DNA of 64,000 nucleotides from assembly GCA_937872175.1 (NCBI GenBank), contig CALMPI010000010.1:62001-126000 (forward strand), written 5' to 3'. The notes beneath the pieces were generated by a model that made no database searches, was not told the origin of the DNA, and saw only the letters and a list, made by a program, of their open reading frames with translations. The stretch comes from an uncultured Flavobacteriales bacterium. GTDB taxonomy: Bacteria > Bacteroidota > Bacteroidia > Flavobacteriales_F > PHOS-HE28. Made by a program: the position numbers and the translations under genes. Shown here piece by piece: positions 49,488-59,979 of the stretch. How positions within the stretch are numbered: the stretch's first letter is position 1; every line of letters begins with the position of its first letter.

Positions 49488-50519
49488 TCAGGGCACCATG
49501 ATCCGGCGGACCCCGATGCCGTCGACCTGAACAAGGACCGCACCCGTGAAAGCCGGCAACAGGACCGTGGCCTGCAGGCGGCCTGCATCCAGCAGCCTGC
49601 CGGTCACATCCAGCAGGCGGTAGGCGGTCGCCTCCAAGGGCAAACCCTGGAACCGCAGGGCACGACCATCCTCGGTGAGGGATACCGTGAAGGCATCGGA
49701 TGGGGAAGGCCCGGGCACGGCCGTGGCGCAGTCGGCCAGGTCGAAGAGGATCACCTGGTCGTTGCCGCCGCTCGGGATGCAGATCCGGTCGTGCACGGTG
49801 TCGAAGTCGATGTCGGCCGGCTGGCTCAGGCCCGGCACCATGAGGTCCTCGAACTGCGGCGACACGACGCCCCATTCGAAGCGGGAGATCCGGTTCGGGC
49901 TCCAGGACGAGATCACCACCAGACCGTGGCATTCAAGCGTGATGCCATCGATGCTGCCCACGCCGGTGCTGACGGTGCCGGTGATGGCGGCGGTGGCGCG
50001 ATCGTAGCCGCGCACGATGGCCCCCGCCCCCCAATAGGCCACCAGAAGCGCATCGCTCATCGGTTCGTACACGATGCCGTTCGGTGTGCCGCCGGTGCCC
50101 GCCACCCAGGTGGTGAAGGAGGACGTGGATGGTTCCACCCGGAAGATCTGCTGACCGCTGAAATCGGTGACATACAGGAAGTGCCCGTCCGTGGTGATCC
50201 CGTTCAGGAACCCGCCTCCCGTGTTCAGGTCGAAGACCTGCGAGCCGTCGCTCAGCAGATAGCCCTTCACCCGTCCTCCGCTGCAGGCATACAGGGTATC
50301 ACCCAGGATCTCAAGCCCATACGGGTCGGGGCTCGCGCTGGCAAAGGGGGTGACGTTCCCGGCCTGGTCCCGTTTCTTGATGGTGCCATCGCCCAGGTTG
50401 CTCACGAAATAACGGTCACCGATGGGGTCATGCTCCACGCTCTCCGGGTCGTTGTACTGGGCGCTGAGGGACATGGAGATGCCGATCACGGGACCGAGCA
50501 GAAGGGAACGGGGGATCAT
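49488..50519 (-). CDS. Secreted SMP-30/NHL-like beta-propeller with T9SS-type tail
   Basis: 343 residues, signal peptide (...GISMSLSAQ). Repeats such as YGLEILGDTLYACSGGRVKG, LNGITTDGHFLYVTDFSGQQ and DIDFDTVHDRICIPSGGNDQ indicate a six-bladed propeller of the SMP-30/gluconolactonase type. C-terminal ~70 residues (ALRFQGLPLEATAYRLLDVT ... VQVDGIGVRRIMVP) follow the T9SS sorting-domain pattern. Catalytic activity not evident. Confidence 0.75.
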   Translation of the reverse strand: MIPRSLLLGPVIGISMSLSAQYNDPESVEHDPIGDRYFVSNLGDGTIKKRDQAGNVTPFASASPDPYGLEILGDTLYACSGGRVKGYLLSDGSQVFDLNTGGGFLNGITTDGHFLYVTDFSGQQIFRVEPSTSSFTTWVAGTGGTPNGIVYEPMSDALLVAYWGAGAIVRGYDRATAAITGTVSTGVGSIDGITLECHGLVVISSWSPNRISRFEWGVVSPQFEDLMVPGLSQPADIDFDTVHDRICIPSGGNDQVILFDLADCATAVPGPSPSDAFTVSLTEDGRALRFQGLPLEATAYRLLDVTGRLLDAGRLQATVLLPAFTGAVLVQVDGIGVRRIMVP

Positions 50520-50522
50520 GTG

Positions 50523-50531
50523 GCCAAGCTA
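50523..50531 (-). promoter_or_regulatory. -7 box, predicts leaderless mRNA
   Basis: The minus strand reads TAGCTTGGC, 12 bases before the ATG at 50519. Confidence 0.5.
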
Positions 50532-50572
50532 CCGGATCCCCGGAGATGCACCGGAAGCCCCTCCGGGCGCGT

Positions 50573-50581
50573 TATCCTTGC
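50573..50581 (+). promoter_or_regulatory. -7 box of apaG
   Basis: TATCCTTGC, 15 bases before the ATG at 50588. Confidence 0.5.
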
Positions 50582-50587
50582 ACCCAG

Positions 50588-50974
50588 ATGCCCACCACGG
50601 TCACCAACGGGATCCGCGTCAGCGTGAAGGTGCGCTTCGCCGAGGAGCTCAGCGATCCGAAGCTGGGCCGGTTCCTGTTCGCTTACCGCATCACGATCGC
50701 CAACGAAGGCCAGCACACCGTCCAGTTGCTGCGCCGCCGCTGGACCATCTGGGACAGCCTGGGGCCGGTACGCCAAGTGGAGGGGCCCGGCGTGGTCGGT
50801 GAACAGCCGGTGCTCGCCCCCGGCGGACGGTTCACGTACACGAGCCAGTGCGACCTGCGCAGTGGCCTGGGCCGAATGGTGGGAGCATACACGATGGGCG
50901 ATCACGACAGTGGCGAACGCTTCAGCGTGGAGGTACCGGAATTCGTGCTCCACTATCCGTTCCTGGCCAACTGA
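50588..50974 (+). CDS. apaG: ApaG domain protein
   Basis: 128 residues, the family length. TNGIRVSVKVRFAEELSDP, the core FAYRITIANEGQHTVQLLRR, WTIWDSLGPVRQVEGPGVVG and the later SQCDLRSGLGRMVGAYTM match ApaG, a small fibronectin-like fold linked to Co2+/Mg2+ efflux phenotypes in enterobacteria and also found as a domain in F-box proteins. Biochemical role is unclear. The start at 50588 follows the promoter box; a longer frame begins at 50546. Confidence 0.9.
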   Translation: MPTTVTNGIRVSVKVRFAEELSDPKLGRFLFAYRITIANEGQHTVQLLRRRWTIWDSLGPVRQVEGPGVVGEQPVLAPGGRFTYTSQCDLRSGLGRMVGAYTMGDHDSGERFSVEVPEFVLHYPFLAN

Positions 50975-50995
50975 AGGGCCGTCGTCCGGGCCACC

Positions 50996-51004
50996 TACAT
51001 TTGC
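50996..51004 (+). promoter_or_regulatory. -7 box TACATTTGC
   Basis: An exact TAnnTTTG match, 29 bases before the ATG at 51025. Confidence 0.55.
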
Positions 51005-51024
51005 GCCCCGTACCTCATCACGGC

Positions 51025-51318
51025 ATGGTCAGGTCCATCCTTCGCATCCTCGTTCCGCTCCTGATGGCGATGGCGCTGGTCGTGCTCCCGGGCTCCATCC
51101 AGGCCGCGGACAGGATGCTGGCCGAACGGCACATGGACAGCGGACAACTGCCCGCCGCCGAGGAGGAGGTCGGGCATGCCGGTGCGGCCGCCCTGTTGAC
51201 GGACGGTCCGTCGCGCACCCCGTCCGAGCGGATCATTGCGCTGCTGGGCCGGCTTGCGGTGGGTGAACTTCCCGAGGGGATGCGCCGCATCCACGTTCCG
51301 CCGCCCAAGGACCGGTGA
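51025..51318 (+). CDS. Small exported protein of unknown function
   Basis: 97 residues: a signal or anchor segment (RILVPLLMAMALVVLPGSIQ) followed by a ~75-residue polar part with a run of Glu (LPAAEEEVGHAG). No family recognised. It has its own promoter and is separated from SulP by an inverted repeat (51322-51342), so it is probably independent of it. Confidence 0.55.
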   Translation: MVRSILRILVPLLMAMALVVLPGSIQAADRMLAERHMDSGQLPAAEEEVGHAGAAALLTDGPSRTPSERIIALLGRLAVGELPEGMRRIHVPPPKDR

Positions 51319-51321
51319 ACT

Positions 51322-51342
51322 GAGGGCGCGATACGCGCCCTC
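51322..51342. terminator. Inverted repeat after the small exported protein
   Basis: 9-bp arms GAGGGCGCG / CGCGCCCTC with ATA loop; no U-tract, so terminator function is tentative. Confidence 0.4.
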
Positions 51343-51402
51343 CCCGGCCCCACGAGGCCCAATTCGTCCGGTCCCTTACTTCCTTGATTCCACGATCCGT
51401 CC

Positions 51403-52980
51403 ATGGGAGGCTCCCTCTTCCGTCATCTCCGTTCCGACCTGCCGGCCTCGCTGGTGGTGTTTCTCGTTGCGCTGCCGCTTTGCCTGGGTATCGCGGTCGC
51501 CTCAGGCGCACCCCCGGTATCGGGCATCATCGCCGGGGTCATCGGCGGCATCCTGGTCGGGGCCGCGAGCGGATCACCGCTGGGCGTGTCCGGACCTGCT
51601 GCCGGTCTCACGGCCATCGTGGCCGCAGGCATCGCCGACCTGGGCAGCTTCGAGGCCCTGTTGGCCGCTGTGGTGGTGGCGGGTGTTCTTCAAGTGGCCC
51701 TCGGCTTCGCACGGGCCGGTATCATCGCATACTACTTCCCCAGCGCCGTGATCAAGGGCATGCTCGCGGGCATCGGCATCATCATCATCCTCAAGCAGAT
51801 CCCACACGCCGTGGGCGACGACAAGGACTACATGGGGGATGAGAGCTTCGATCAACCCGACAAGCTGAACACCTTCCAGGAACTGTGGTATGCCTTGAAC
51901 AACCCGACGCTGGGAGCCGTGCTCATCACCGTGGCCTGCCTGGCGCTGATGCTGCTGTGGGAGCGGCCGTTCATCCAACGGAACCAGTGGCTGCGCTACA
52001 TTCCGGGGCCGCTGCTGGCGGTGATGCTCGGCGTGCTGATGGCCTTGGGGTTCTCAGCCGTTCCAGCGCTGGCCATCGGCCCGGAGCACTACGTGCCCCT
52101 GCCGGACCTGACCGACCTGGGTTCCTATGCATTCCCCTCCTTCGCGCTCATCGGCACCGGGACGTTCTGGACGGTGGCGCTCACCATCGCCGTGGTGGCG
52201 AGCATCGAGACCCTGCTGTGCGTGGAGGCCACCGACAAACTGGACCCGCACAAACGGATCACCCCGGCCAATCGCGAACTGTTCGCACAAGGCGCGGGCA
52301 ACATCGTCAGCGGCCTGCTGGGCGGGCTGCCCCTCACGCAGGTGATCGTGCGCAGCTCGGCCAACATCCAGAGCGGGGGACGCTCCAAACTGTCCGCCAT
52401 GCTGCACGGGCTGTGGTTGTTGGTGGCCGTGTTCACCATCGCGGGCCTGCTGCGCATGGTGCCGTTGGCGAGCCTGGCGGCCGTGCTGCTGCTGGTGGGC
52501 TACAAGCTGGCGAAGCCCTCCCTGTTCCGATCCATGTGGTCGCAGGGCCTGCCCCAGTTCGTTCCCTTCGTGGTGACGGTGGGTTTCATGGCCGTCACCA
52601 ACGATCTGTTGCGCGGCGTGGCCCTGGGGCTTGCGATGGCCTTCGTGCACATCCTGTGGAAGAACTTCAAGGTCCCGTTCCACTACGACCCGAACCGTTA
52701 CAAACCGGGCATGCCCATCTACATCGAGCTCAGCGAGGACGTCACCTTCCTGAACAAGGCGGGCATCAAGCGCACCTTGCACGAGATCCCCGAAGGTGCG
52801 CGCGTGGTGATCGACGGTGGACGCTCCATGGACCTCGATCCGGACGTGCGCGAGATCATCTACGATTTCGCCGGAACATGCGCCGAACGGAAGATCCGCC
52901 TCCAGCTCATGAACATGCCCGCCCCGCCGGGTGAGGCGCAGCGACCCGCACCCACCATGCTCGCAACGACCAACCCCTGA
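51403..52980 (+). CDS. SulP family inorganic anion transporter
   Basis: 525 residues. About 12 hydrophobic spans with SulP motifs ([55 protein letters not shown]) and a C-terminal STAS-like region ([20 protein letters not shown]). SulP proteins carry sulfate, bicarbonate or other anions. The carbonic anhydrase gene follows 10 bases later, the usual sign of a bicarbonate transporter (BicA-like), here inferred from context. A TACTTCCTTG at 51377-51386 may be the promoter. Confidence 0.88.
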   Translation: MGGSLFRHLRSDLPASLVVFLVALPLCLGIAVASGAPPVSGIIAGVIGGILVGAASGSPLGVSGPAAGLTAIVAAGIADLGSFEALLAAVVVAGVLQVALGFARAGIIAYYFPSAVIKGMLAGIGIIIILKQIPHAVGDDKDYMGDESFDQPDKLNTFQELWYALNNPTLGAVLITVACLALMLLWERPFIQRNQWLRYIPGPLLAVMLGVLMALGFSAVPALAIGPEHYVPLPDLTDLGSYAFPSFALIGTGTFWTVALTIAVVASIETLLCVEATDKLDPHKRITPANRELFAQGAGNIVSGLLGGLPLTQVIVRSSANIQSGGRSKLSAMLHGLWLLVAVFTIAGLLRMVPLASLAAVLLLVGYKLAKPSLFRSMWSQGLPQFVPFVVTVGFMAVTNDLLRGVALGLAMAFVHILWKNFKVPFHYDPNRYKPGMPIYIELSEDVTFLNKAGIKRTLHEIPEGARVVIDGGRSMDLDPDVREIIYDFAGTCAERKIRLQLMNMPAPPGEAQRPAPTMLATTNP

Positions 52981-52990
52981 ACCCCATACC

Positions 52991-53626
52991 ATGGACAGCT
53001 ATCACAAGCTCCTGTTGAACAACAAGGCCTGGGCCGAGAACACGGTGGCCCAGGATGCCGGGTTCTTCCAGCGCCTGGAGAAGCTCCAGCGACCGGAGTT
53101 CCTTTGGATCGGCTGCAGCGACAGCCGCGTGCCCGCCAACGAGATCACCGGCACACAACCCGGAGAGATCTTCGTGCACCGCAACATCGCGAACCTTGTG
53201 GTGCACACGGACCTCAACCTGCTGAGCGTGCTCCAGTACGCCGTGGAGCACCTGAAGGTGAAGCACGTCATCGTCTGCGGCCACTATGGCTGCGGTGGTG
53301 TGCACGCGGCCATGACCCATCAGAGCCTCGGCCTGATCAACAAATGGCTGCGCAACATCAAGGACGTGTATCGCCTGCACAAGGCCGAGGTGGACGCGCA
53401 GCCCACGGAACAGGCCCGTTTGGACCGCATGGTCGAGCTCAATGTGCAGGAACAGGTGATGGACCTGGTGAAGACCAGCATCATCCAGAAGGCCTGGAAG
53501 GACCGTGGCGGCCCCCACCTGCACGGCTGGGTGTACAGCCTGCATGACGGCATCGTGAAGCCGATCTGTGACGTTCCCGCAGGTACGCCCGTGGACGACA
53601 TCTACCGGTTCGACAACCTGGAGTAA
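52991..53626 (+). CDS. Beta-class carbonic anhydrase
   Basis: 211 residues. Zinc ligands: Cys and Asp in [12 protein letters not shown], His and Cys in [14 protein letters not shown]. The pattern CxDxR...HxxC defines beta-carbonic anhydrase, which interconverts CO2 and bicarbonate. The start at 52991 is 10 bases after the SulP stop. With SulP it forms a bicarbonate uptake and conversion unit; the SbtA-like permease downstream may be part of the same physiology. Confidence 0.93.
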   Translation: MDSYHKLLLNNKAWAENTVAQDAGFFQRLEKLQRPEFLWIGCSDSRVPANEITGTQPGEIFVHRNIANLVVHTDLNLLSVLQYAVEHLKVKHVIVCGHYGCGGVHAAMTHQSLGLINKWLRNIKDVYRLHKAEVDAQPTEQARLDRMVELNVQEQVMDLVKTSIIQKAWKDRGGPHLHGWVYSLHDGIVKPICDVPAGTPVDDIYRFDNLE

Positions 53627-53632
53627 GGCCGG

Positions 53633-55093
53633 TCACTCCCCCTGCCCGAGGGAGAAGCCGCGCACGTGGTCGAAGAGGTAGAGGTTCTCGGTCTTGATCA
53701 CGTCGACACCCGCCTCGGTGAGGAGGTGCAGCAACTGCACCACCTGCCGTTGACCGATGGGCATGTACGTCGCCTTGCTGTCATCGATGGACACATCAGG
53801 TCCCACGAAGCGGCATCGCCAGTGGTCGGTGCAGAAGGTCTCGGGGAAGCCCTCGGGCCAGACCTTCACGCCGCGGTTGGTGATGAGCTTGAGCTTCAAC
53901 ATGCCGTGCGCGGCCTTCTGCAGGCGGGCCGCCAGCTCGTCGGGTGCGCTCTCCGGGTCGCATACGAACACATCCACGCCGCAGAGCTCGCGCTTCACCG
54001 CGGGACGGTCATACTCGAACTTCAGGGCCGTGCCGTGCTTCATCTCCACGCTGCGCAGATCCTGGGGCTTGCGGCCCAGGCGCTCGATCACCGCATCAGC
54101 GAACCCGGCGGTGCCCACCCGCTTCTTCGACACGCCCTCCTGGAAGATGTCGCCGGGATGCAGCCCATCCTCCAGTGCGCAGAGCCAGGCGTTCTGAATG
54201 GCCCCGGCCTTTTCCGGCAGGCCCAGGTGCACGAGCATCATGCAGGCCGCATTGAGCATGGCGCTGGGGTTGGCGATGCCCTGTCCGGCGATGTCGGGCG
54301 CACTGCCGTGGATGGCCTCGAACATGCTGATGCGGTCGCCGATGTTGGCGCTCCCCGCCATGCCCACGCTGCCGGTGAGCTCGGCGGTGACATCGCTGAT
54401 GATGTCGCCGTAGAGGTTCAGCGTCACGATCACATCATAGCGGTCGGGCTGCGTGGCCACGCGCGCGGTGCCGATGTCGATGATCTGGATCTCCTGCTGA
54501 AGGCCGGGATACTCCTTGCCAACGCGGCGGAACATGTCGGCGAACATGCCGTCCGTGAGCTTCATGATGTTGTCCTTCACCAGGCAGGTCACCTTCCTGC
54601 GGCCGTTGGCATGTGCGTATTCGAAGGCGTAGCGGATGATCTTCTCGGTGCCGGGCAGGCTGAGGACCTTCAGGCACTGGAACACGTCGGTGGTCTGGCG
54701 GTGCTCGATGCCCGCGTAGAGGTCCTCCTCGTTCTCGCGCACCACCACCACGTCCATGCCCGGGTGCTGCGTACGCACGAAGGGGTGGAAGCTGCGGCAC
54801 GGGCGCACGTTGGCGTACAGGCCCAGAGTCTTCCGGATGGTGACGTTGAGGCTCTTGTACCCCGATCCCTGCGGCGTGGTGATGGGGCCCTTGAGGAAGA
54901 CGGGGTTCCGGCGCAGCGTGGCCCAGGCCTCGGCAGGGATGCCGCTGCTGTTGCCGGAGAGGTAGACCTTCTCGCCCACCTCGATGTGCTCATAGGTAAG
55001 ACCGCATTGCGCGGCGTCGAGGATGCGGAGCACCGCATCGGTGATCTCCGGTCCGATGCCGTCGCCCTTGGCGACGGTGATGGTGTGGCTCAT
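53633..55093 (-). CDS. icd: NADP-dependent isocitrate dehydrogenase, large form
   Basis: 486 residues, longer than the ~416-residue Escherichia coli type; it matches the Thermus-like class with a C-terminal extension of about 140 residues. Seen: VAKGDGIGPEITDAVLRI at the N-terminus, substrate-binding SLNVTIRKTLGLYANVRP, the metal-binding region LYGDIISDVTAELTGSVGMA and EAIHGSAPDIAGQGIANPSA. It decarboxylates isocitrate to 2-oxoglutarate. The start overlaps the TetR gene's stop (ATGA), so this metabolic gene is co-transcribed with its likely regulator. Confidence 0.92.
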   Translation of the reverse strand: MSHTITVAKGDGIGPEITDAVLRILDAAQCGLTYEHIEVGEKVYLSGNSSGIPAEAWATLRRNPVFLKGPITTPQGSGYKSLNVTIRKTLGLYANVRPCRSFHPFVRTQHPGMDVVVVRENEEDLYAGIEHRQTTDVFQCLKVLSLPGTEKIIRYAFEYAHANGRRKVTCLVKDNIMKLTDGMFADMFRRVGKEYPGLQQEIQIIDIGTARVATQPDRYDVIVTLNLYGDIISDVTAELTGSVGMAGSANIGDRISMFEAIHGSAPDIAGQGIANPSAMLNAACMMLVHLGLPEKAGAIQNAWLCALEDGLHPGDIFQEGVSKKRVGTAGFADAVIERLGRKPQDLRSVEMKHGTALKFEYDRPAVKRELCGVDVFVCDPESAPDELAARLQKAAHGMLKLKLITNRGVKVWPEGFPETFCTDHWRCRFVGPDVSIDDSKATYMPIGQRQVVQLLHLLTEAGVDVIKTENLYLFDHVRGFSLGQGE

Positions 55094-55788
55094 CTCTTCT
55101 TGAGGGGTTGTGCGTGGTCGAGGTAGGTGATGGTGCGGTGCAGCAGGTGCTGCGCCAATTGCTTGAGGTCCTTGCGGCTGCTGAGCTCGGTGAGCGAGGG
55201 CAGGTGCTCCATGGCGAAGGGCAGGCTGTGCGCCATCTCGATCACCGTGGTGGCGAAGGAGCGCGGCCAGGGCACGTCGGCACGGCAGGCCACGAGGCGC
55301 TCGGCCATGAAGGCGCTGAGCTCCTTGTAGGGCAGGAAGAGCCGGCGGGCGTTGTCATCATCCACGTTCTTGTGGAGGTAGCTCTTCATGCCTTCCTCGA
55401 TCACCAAGCGACGCAGGGCATGCGGGTCGAGCTGCAGCGGCGGCAGCGGCCTGGGCCAGACGCCGCAGATGGCCTCCACGATCTCCTCCAGCGCCTCACG
55501 CGGGTCGCGCGCGCGCTCGGCGATGCGTCCGCAGACCTGCCGCAGCCAGAGCCAGTAGAGCTGGTAGTAGTACTGGAGCAACCGCTGCTTGTTGGGGAAG
55601 TACTTGTATAGTGTGACCTCCGTACTGCCCATGCGGTCCGCGAGCTTCCGGAAGGTGAAGGCCTCGAGCCCCAGTTCGTTCATGAGCCCGAGCCCCTCGT
55701 CCAGCACGCGCAGGCCCAGCCCTGTGGACTCGGGATCCTTGAGCGACAGGGCCGGATCGGGGCGAAGGTGGAGGTGCACGGCGGCCAT
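55090..55788 (-). CDS. TetR-family regulator, coupled to icd
   Basis: 232 residues. The N-terminal helix-turn-helix LEAFTFRKLADRMGSTEVTL with the TLYKYFPNKQRLL end is the TetR DNA-binding fold (about residues 30-75). The C-terminal region is helical with a Trp/Tyr-rich YYYQLYWLWLRQV segment and would bind a ligand. The start at 55788 is 16 bases from a -7 box. Divergent from the mscS-sbtA operon, with an imperfect dyad in between, so it may regulate both sides. Confidence 0.85.
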   Translation of the reverse strand: MAAVHLHLRPDPALSLKDPESTGLGLRVLDEGLGLMNELGLEAFTFRKLADRMGSTEVTLYKYFPNKQRLLQYYYQLYWLWLRQVCGRIAERARDPREALEEIVEAICGVWPRPLPPLQLDPHALRRLVIEEGMKSYLHKNVDDDNARRLFLPYKELSAFMAERLVACRADVPWPRSFATTVIEMAHSLPFAMEHLPSLTELSSRKDLKQLAQHLLHRTITYLDHAQPLKKR

Positions 55789-55795
55789 TGCGGGG

Positions 55796-55804
55796 GCGAA
55801 TATA
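55796..55804 (-). promoter_or_regulatory. -7 box of tetR-icd
   Basis: The minus strand reads TATATTCGC, 16 bases before the ATG at 55788. Confidence 0.55.
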
Positions 55805-55813
55805 GTATTACTT

Positions 55814-55829
55814 AACCATTCGGATAGTT
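55814..55829. promoter_or_regulatory. Imperfect dyad between divergent promoters, candidate TetR operator
   Basis: AACCAT-TCGG-ATAGTT, 5 of 6 arm positions paired, in an AT-rich patch unusual for this DNA, midway between the two -7 boxes. Confidence 0.4.
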
Positions 55830-55834
55830 TCACT

Positions 55835-55842
55835 TACTTTGC
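55835..55842 (+). promoter_or_regulatory. -7 box of the mscS-sbtA-DUF6671 operon
   Basis: TACTTTGC, 27 bases before the ATG at 55862. Confidence 0.5.
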
Positions 55843-55861
55843 ACCGCAGGAGGACAACGGC

Positions 55862-56377
55862 ATGGAAGAGCTCATCACCGGCCATCGGGTCCAGTTGATC
55901 GGGACGGCCATCGCCCTGGCGGCGTTCGCGGGCCTCAGGACCATCTTGCGCTGGCTCGTGCACAACGCCGTGATCAAGCTCGATCACAAGGCCAGGGAGG
56001 AGCGCGAGGTGATGCGCCTGATCCGCCTGCTGCTCCTGCTGATGGTCGCCGCGGTGCTCACCGCCATCCGGAGGTTGAAGCAGCATGAGATCCTTCTCTT
56101 CGCGGCGTCCGCCATCACCGTGCTCGGCGTGGCCTTCTTCGCCGGGATGTCGATCCTGTCCAACATCACGGCGTTCCTGGTGCTCTTCTTCCAGCATCCT
56201 GTTGGGTTGGGCGACACCCTTCGGCTCCGCGACCAGGAGCAGGATATCGAGGGCGAGCTGGTCGACATCACGTACTTCTTCGTTTTCATCCGTCCGAGGG
56301 ACGGGCGCACGGTGACGGTCCCGAACTCCGTGCTGCTGAAGAGCCCGTTCGCCATCGCCTCATCGCATCCTAACTAG
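55862..56377 (+). CDS. Small MscS-family mechanosensitive channel
   Basis: 171 residues, short for the family. Three spans, the last of which (FFAGMSILSNITAFLVLFFQ) is the pore-lining MscS helix; then the beta domain HPVGLGDTLRLRDQEQDIEG and RDGRTVTVPNSVLLKSPF. The C-terminal alpha/beta cage of full-length MscS is absent. It begins the operon with the SbtA-like permease (6-base gap). Could gate ions or solutes on osmotic shift; short forms are poorly characterised. Confidence 0.82.
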   Translation: MEELITGHRVQLIGTAIALAAFAGLRTILRWLVHNAVIKLDHKAREEREVMRLIRLLLLLMVAAVLTAIRRLKQHEILLFAASAITVLGVAFFAGMSILSNITAFLVLFFQHPVGLGDTLRLRDQEQDIEGELVDITYFFVFIRPRDGRTVTVPNSVLLKSPFAIASSHPN

Positions 56378-56383
56378 CACGGC

Positions 56384-57346
56384 ATGGACACGCAGCTCCT
56401 GCTCTCGAACCTCACCAACCCCACCCTGCTCTTCTTTCTGCTGGGCATCGTGGCGCATCTGGTCCGGAGCGACCTGGAGATCCCGCCCACCACCATCAAG
56501 TTCATCTCGCTCTACCTGCTCTTCGCGATCGGCTTCAAGGGCGGTCAGGAACTGGCGCATGAGCACCTGAACATGCAGGTCACCAAGGAGCTGATCTTCG
56601 GCATGGCCATCGCCTCCGCCATCCCGTTCTACGCCTTCTTCCTGCTGCGCGGCAAGCTGGGCGTGCAGAACGCCGGTGCGGTGGCGGCCGCCTACGGTTC
56701 GGTGAGCGCGGTGACCTTCGTGGCGGCCAGCAGCTTCCTGGAGGCCAAGGGCCTGCCGTTCAGCGGGCACATGGTGGCCATCATGGCGCTGATGGAGAGC
56801 CCCGCGATCATCGTGGGCATGGTGCTGTTGATGCGGTACGACAAGGAGGGCACCGGGCGCCCCTCGCTCGGGCACATGCTGAAGCACTCGTTCACCAACG
56901 CCAGCGTGCTCATGCTCATCGGAAGCCTGCTCATCGGGCTGGTGGCCGATGCCAAGCAGGCCGAGGGCATCAAGCCCTTCACCACCGACATCTTCAAGGG
57001 CTTCCTCGCGATCTTCCTGCTGGAGATGGGCATGGTCACCGCATCGCGGTTCGCGGCCTTTCGCGCGTACGGGGGCTACGTGAGCGCCATGGCCCTGGTG
57101 CTCCCGCTGGTGAACGGCAGCCTGGTGGCCTGGTCCAGCGGGTCCATCACCACCGACCCGGGCGACCGCTTCATGTTCGCGGTGCTCGCCGCAAGCGCCA
57201 GCTACATCGCCGTGCCCGCCGCCATGCGCCTGGCCGCTCCGAAGGCCGACCCCGGCCTCTACATCCCGATGGCCCTCGGCGTCACCTTTCCCTTCAACAT
57301 CACCGTGGGCATGCCGCTCTACCTCGGCATCATCCAGGCCGGTTGA
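56384..57346 (+). CDS. SbtA-like sodium-dependent bicarbonate permease
   Basis: 320 residues with ten predicted spans in two inverted halves. Seen: SDLEIPPTTIKFISLYLLFA, AIGFKGGQELAHEH, AAYGSVSAVTFVAASSFLE, ALMESPAIIVGMVLL and AVPAAMRLAAPKADP. These agree with the SbtA/DUF897 family, high-affinity Na+/bicarbonate symporters of cyanobacteria with relatives in heterotrophs. No SbtB (PII-like) gene follows; the next gene is a DUF6671 protein. Substrate is inferred from family and from the nearby SulP-carbonic anhydrase pair. Confidence 0.82.
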   Translation: MDTQLLLSNLTNPTLLFFLLGIVAHLVRSDLEIPPTTIKFISLYLLFAIGFKGGQELAHEHLNMQVTKELIFGMAIASAIPFYAFFLLRGKLGVQNAGAVAAAYGSVSAVTFVAASSFLEAKGLPFSGHMVAIMALMESPAIIVGMVLLMRYDKEGTGRPSLGHMLKHSFTNASVLMLIGSLLIGLVADAKQAEGIKPFTTDIFKGFLAIFLLEMGMVTASRFAAFRAYGGYVSAMALVLPLVNGSLVAWSSGSITTDPGDRFMFAVLAASASYIAVPAAMRLAAPKADPGLYIPMALGVTFPFNITVGMPLYLGIIQAG

Positions 57347-57348
57347 CC

Positions 57349-58212
57349 ATGGATGCCGTGCAGCAACGCTTCGGAGGGCGCACCCTCGCGGTGGCCACCA
57401 TGCACGGCAAGGAGCGGGTGATCGGTCCCGCCCTGTGCGCCGTGCTCCCGCTCGCGGGCTTCGCCGCCATCCCCGACCTGGACACCGACCGCTTCGGGGC
57501 CTTCAGTGGCGAGGTGGAGCGCACGCACGACCCACGCACCGCCGCGCTGCACAAGGCCAGGCACGGCGCCGAACGCAGCGGCATGGACCTGGTGATCGCC
57601 AGCGAAGGCTCCTTCGTGCCCTACCCGCCCGCGCCCTTCCTGACCTGCGATGAGGAATGGCTGGTCCTTTACGATGCGCGCGACGGCCGCCATTGGGCGC
57701 ATCGCCATGTGACGCTGGAGACCATGGCCGGAGGTGAGGAGTGCCGCACGATGGAGCAGGTGCGGGCGTTCGCCCAACGCATCGGCTTCCCCTCGCACGG
57801 CCTGGTGCTGAAGCCTCAGGAGCGTTGGCGGGAAGGCGATGCGGTGATCAAGGGGGTCGAGGATCGTGATGCCCTGGAGGTCCACGCCGCTCGGATCATC
57901 GGTGCGCACGGCACGGTGTGGGCGGAGTGCGACCTGCGGGCGATGCTGAACCCCACCCGCATGGCGGTGATCCGCGCCACCGCCGAACGCTTCGCGCAGG
58001 AGCTGGCCCGCTGCTGCCCGGCCTGCGGCGAGCCGCACTTCGCCATCACCGAAGCGGTGCCCGGACTGCCCTGCGGGCTATGCGGCATGCCCACGCGCAG
58101 CACCCTGTTCCATCTTCGGAACTGCGGGCGCTGCGGACACAGTGCACAGGAACCGCGCGAGGATGCCCGCGTCAGCGAGGACCCGCAATACTGCGACCAC
58201 TGCAACCCGTGA
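57349..58212 (+). CDS. DUF6671 family protein
   Basis: 287 residues from the ATG at 57349, two bases after the SbtA stop; a TTG at 57343 is in frame and overlaps that stop. Body of about 210 residues (GGRTLAVATMHGKERVIGPA; GAFSGEVERTHDPRTAALHK; IASEGSFVPYP), then a C-terminal zinc-knuckle region with four CxxC pairs (CPAC, CGLC, CGRC, CDHC). This fits the DUF6671 family, of unknown function; the zinc knuckles suggest nucleic-acid or protein binding. Its coupling to sbtA may hint at control of the transporter. Confidence 0.78.
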   Translation: MDAVQQRFGGRTLAVATMHGKERVIGPALCAVLPLAGFAAIPDLDTDRFGAFSGEVERTHDPRTAALHKARHGAERSGMDLVIASEGSFVPYPPAPFLTCDEEWLVLYDARDGRHWAHRHVTLETMAGGEECRTMEQVRAFAQRIGFPSHGLVLKPQERWREGDAVIKGVEDRDALEVHAARIIGAHGTVWAECDLRAMLNPTRMAVIRATAERFAQELARCCPACGEPHFAITEAVPGLPCGLCGMPTRSTLFHLRNCGRCGHSAQEPREDARVSEDPQYCDHCNP

Positions 58213-58246
58213 CCCTTGTCACGCTCTGCAGCCACAGCAGGCTGGG

Positions 58247-58255
58247 TATCTTCGC
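58247..58255 (+). promoter_or_regulatory. -7 box of pruA
   Basis: TATCTTCGC, 24 bases before the ATG at 58271; identical to the tRNA-Ser box at 46395. Confidence 0.55.
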
Positions 58256-58270
58256 GCCCCATTCTACGCC

Positions 58271-59899
<1,629 letters not shown>

Positions 59900-59967
59900 G
59901 GGGTTCTCCACGATCGATCGTTGATCGCACGTACGCGGGAGCCCGCCCAGCCCCGGGGTGAACGTGC

Positions 59968-59976
59968 CACCTTCGC
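59968..59976 (+). promoter_or_regulatory. -7-like box before the FtsB-like gene
   Basis: CACCTTCGC, 12 bases before the GTG at 59980. Confidence 0.4.
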
Positions 59977-59979
59977 AGG

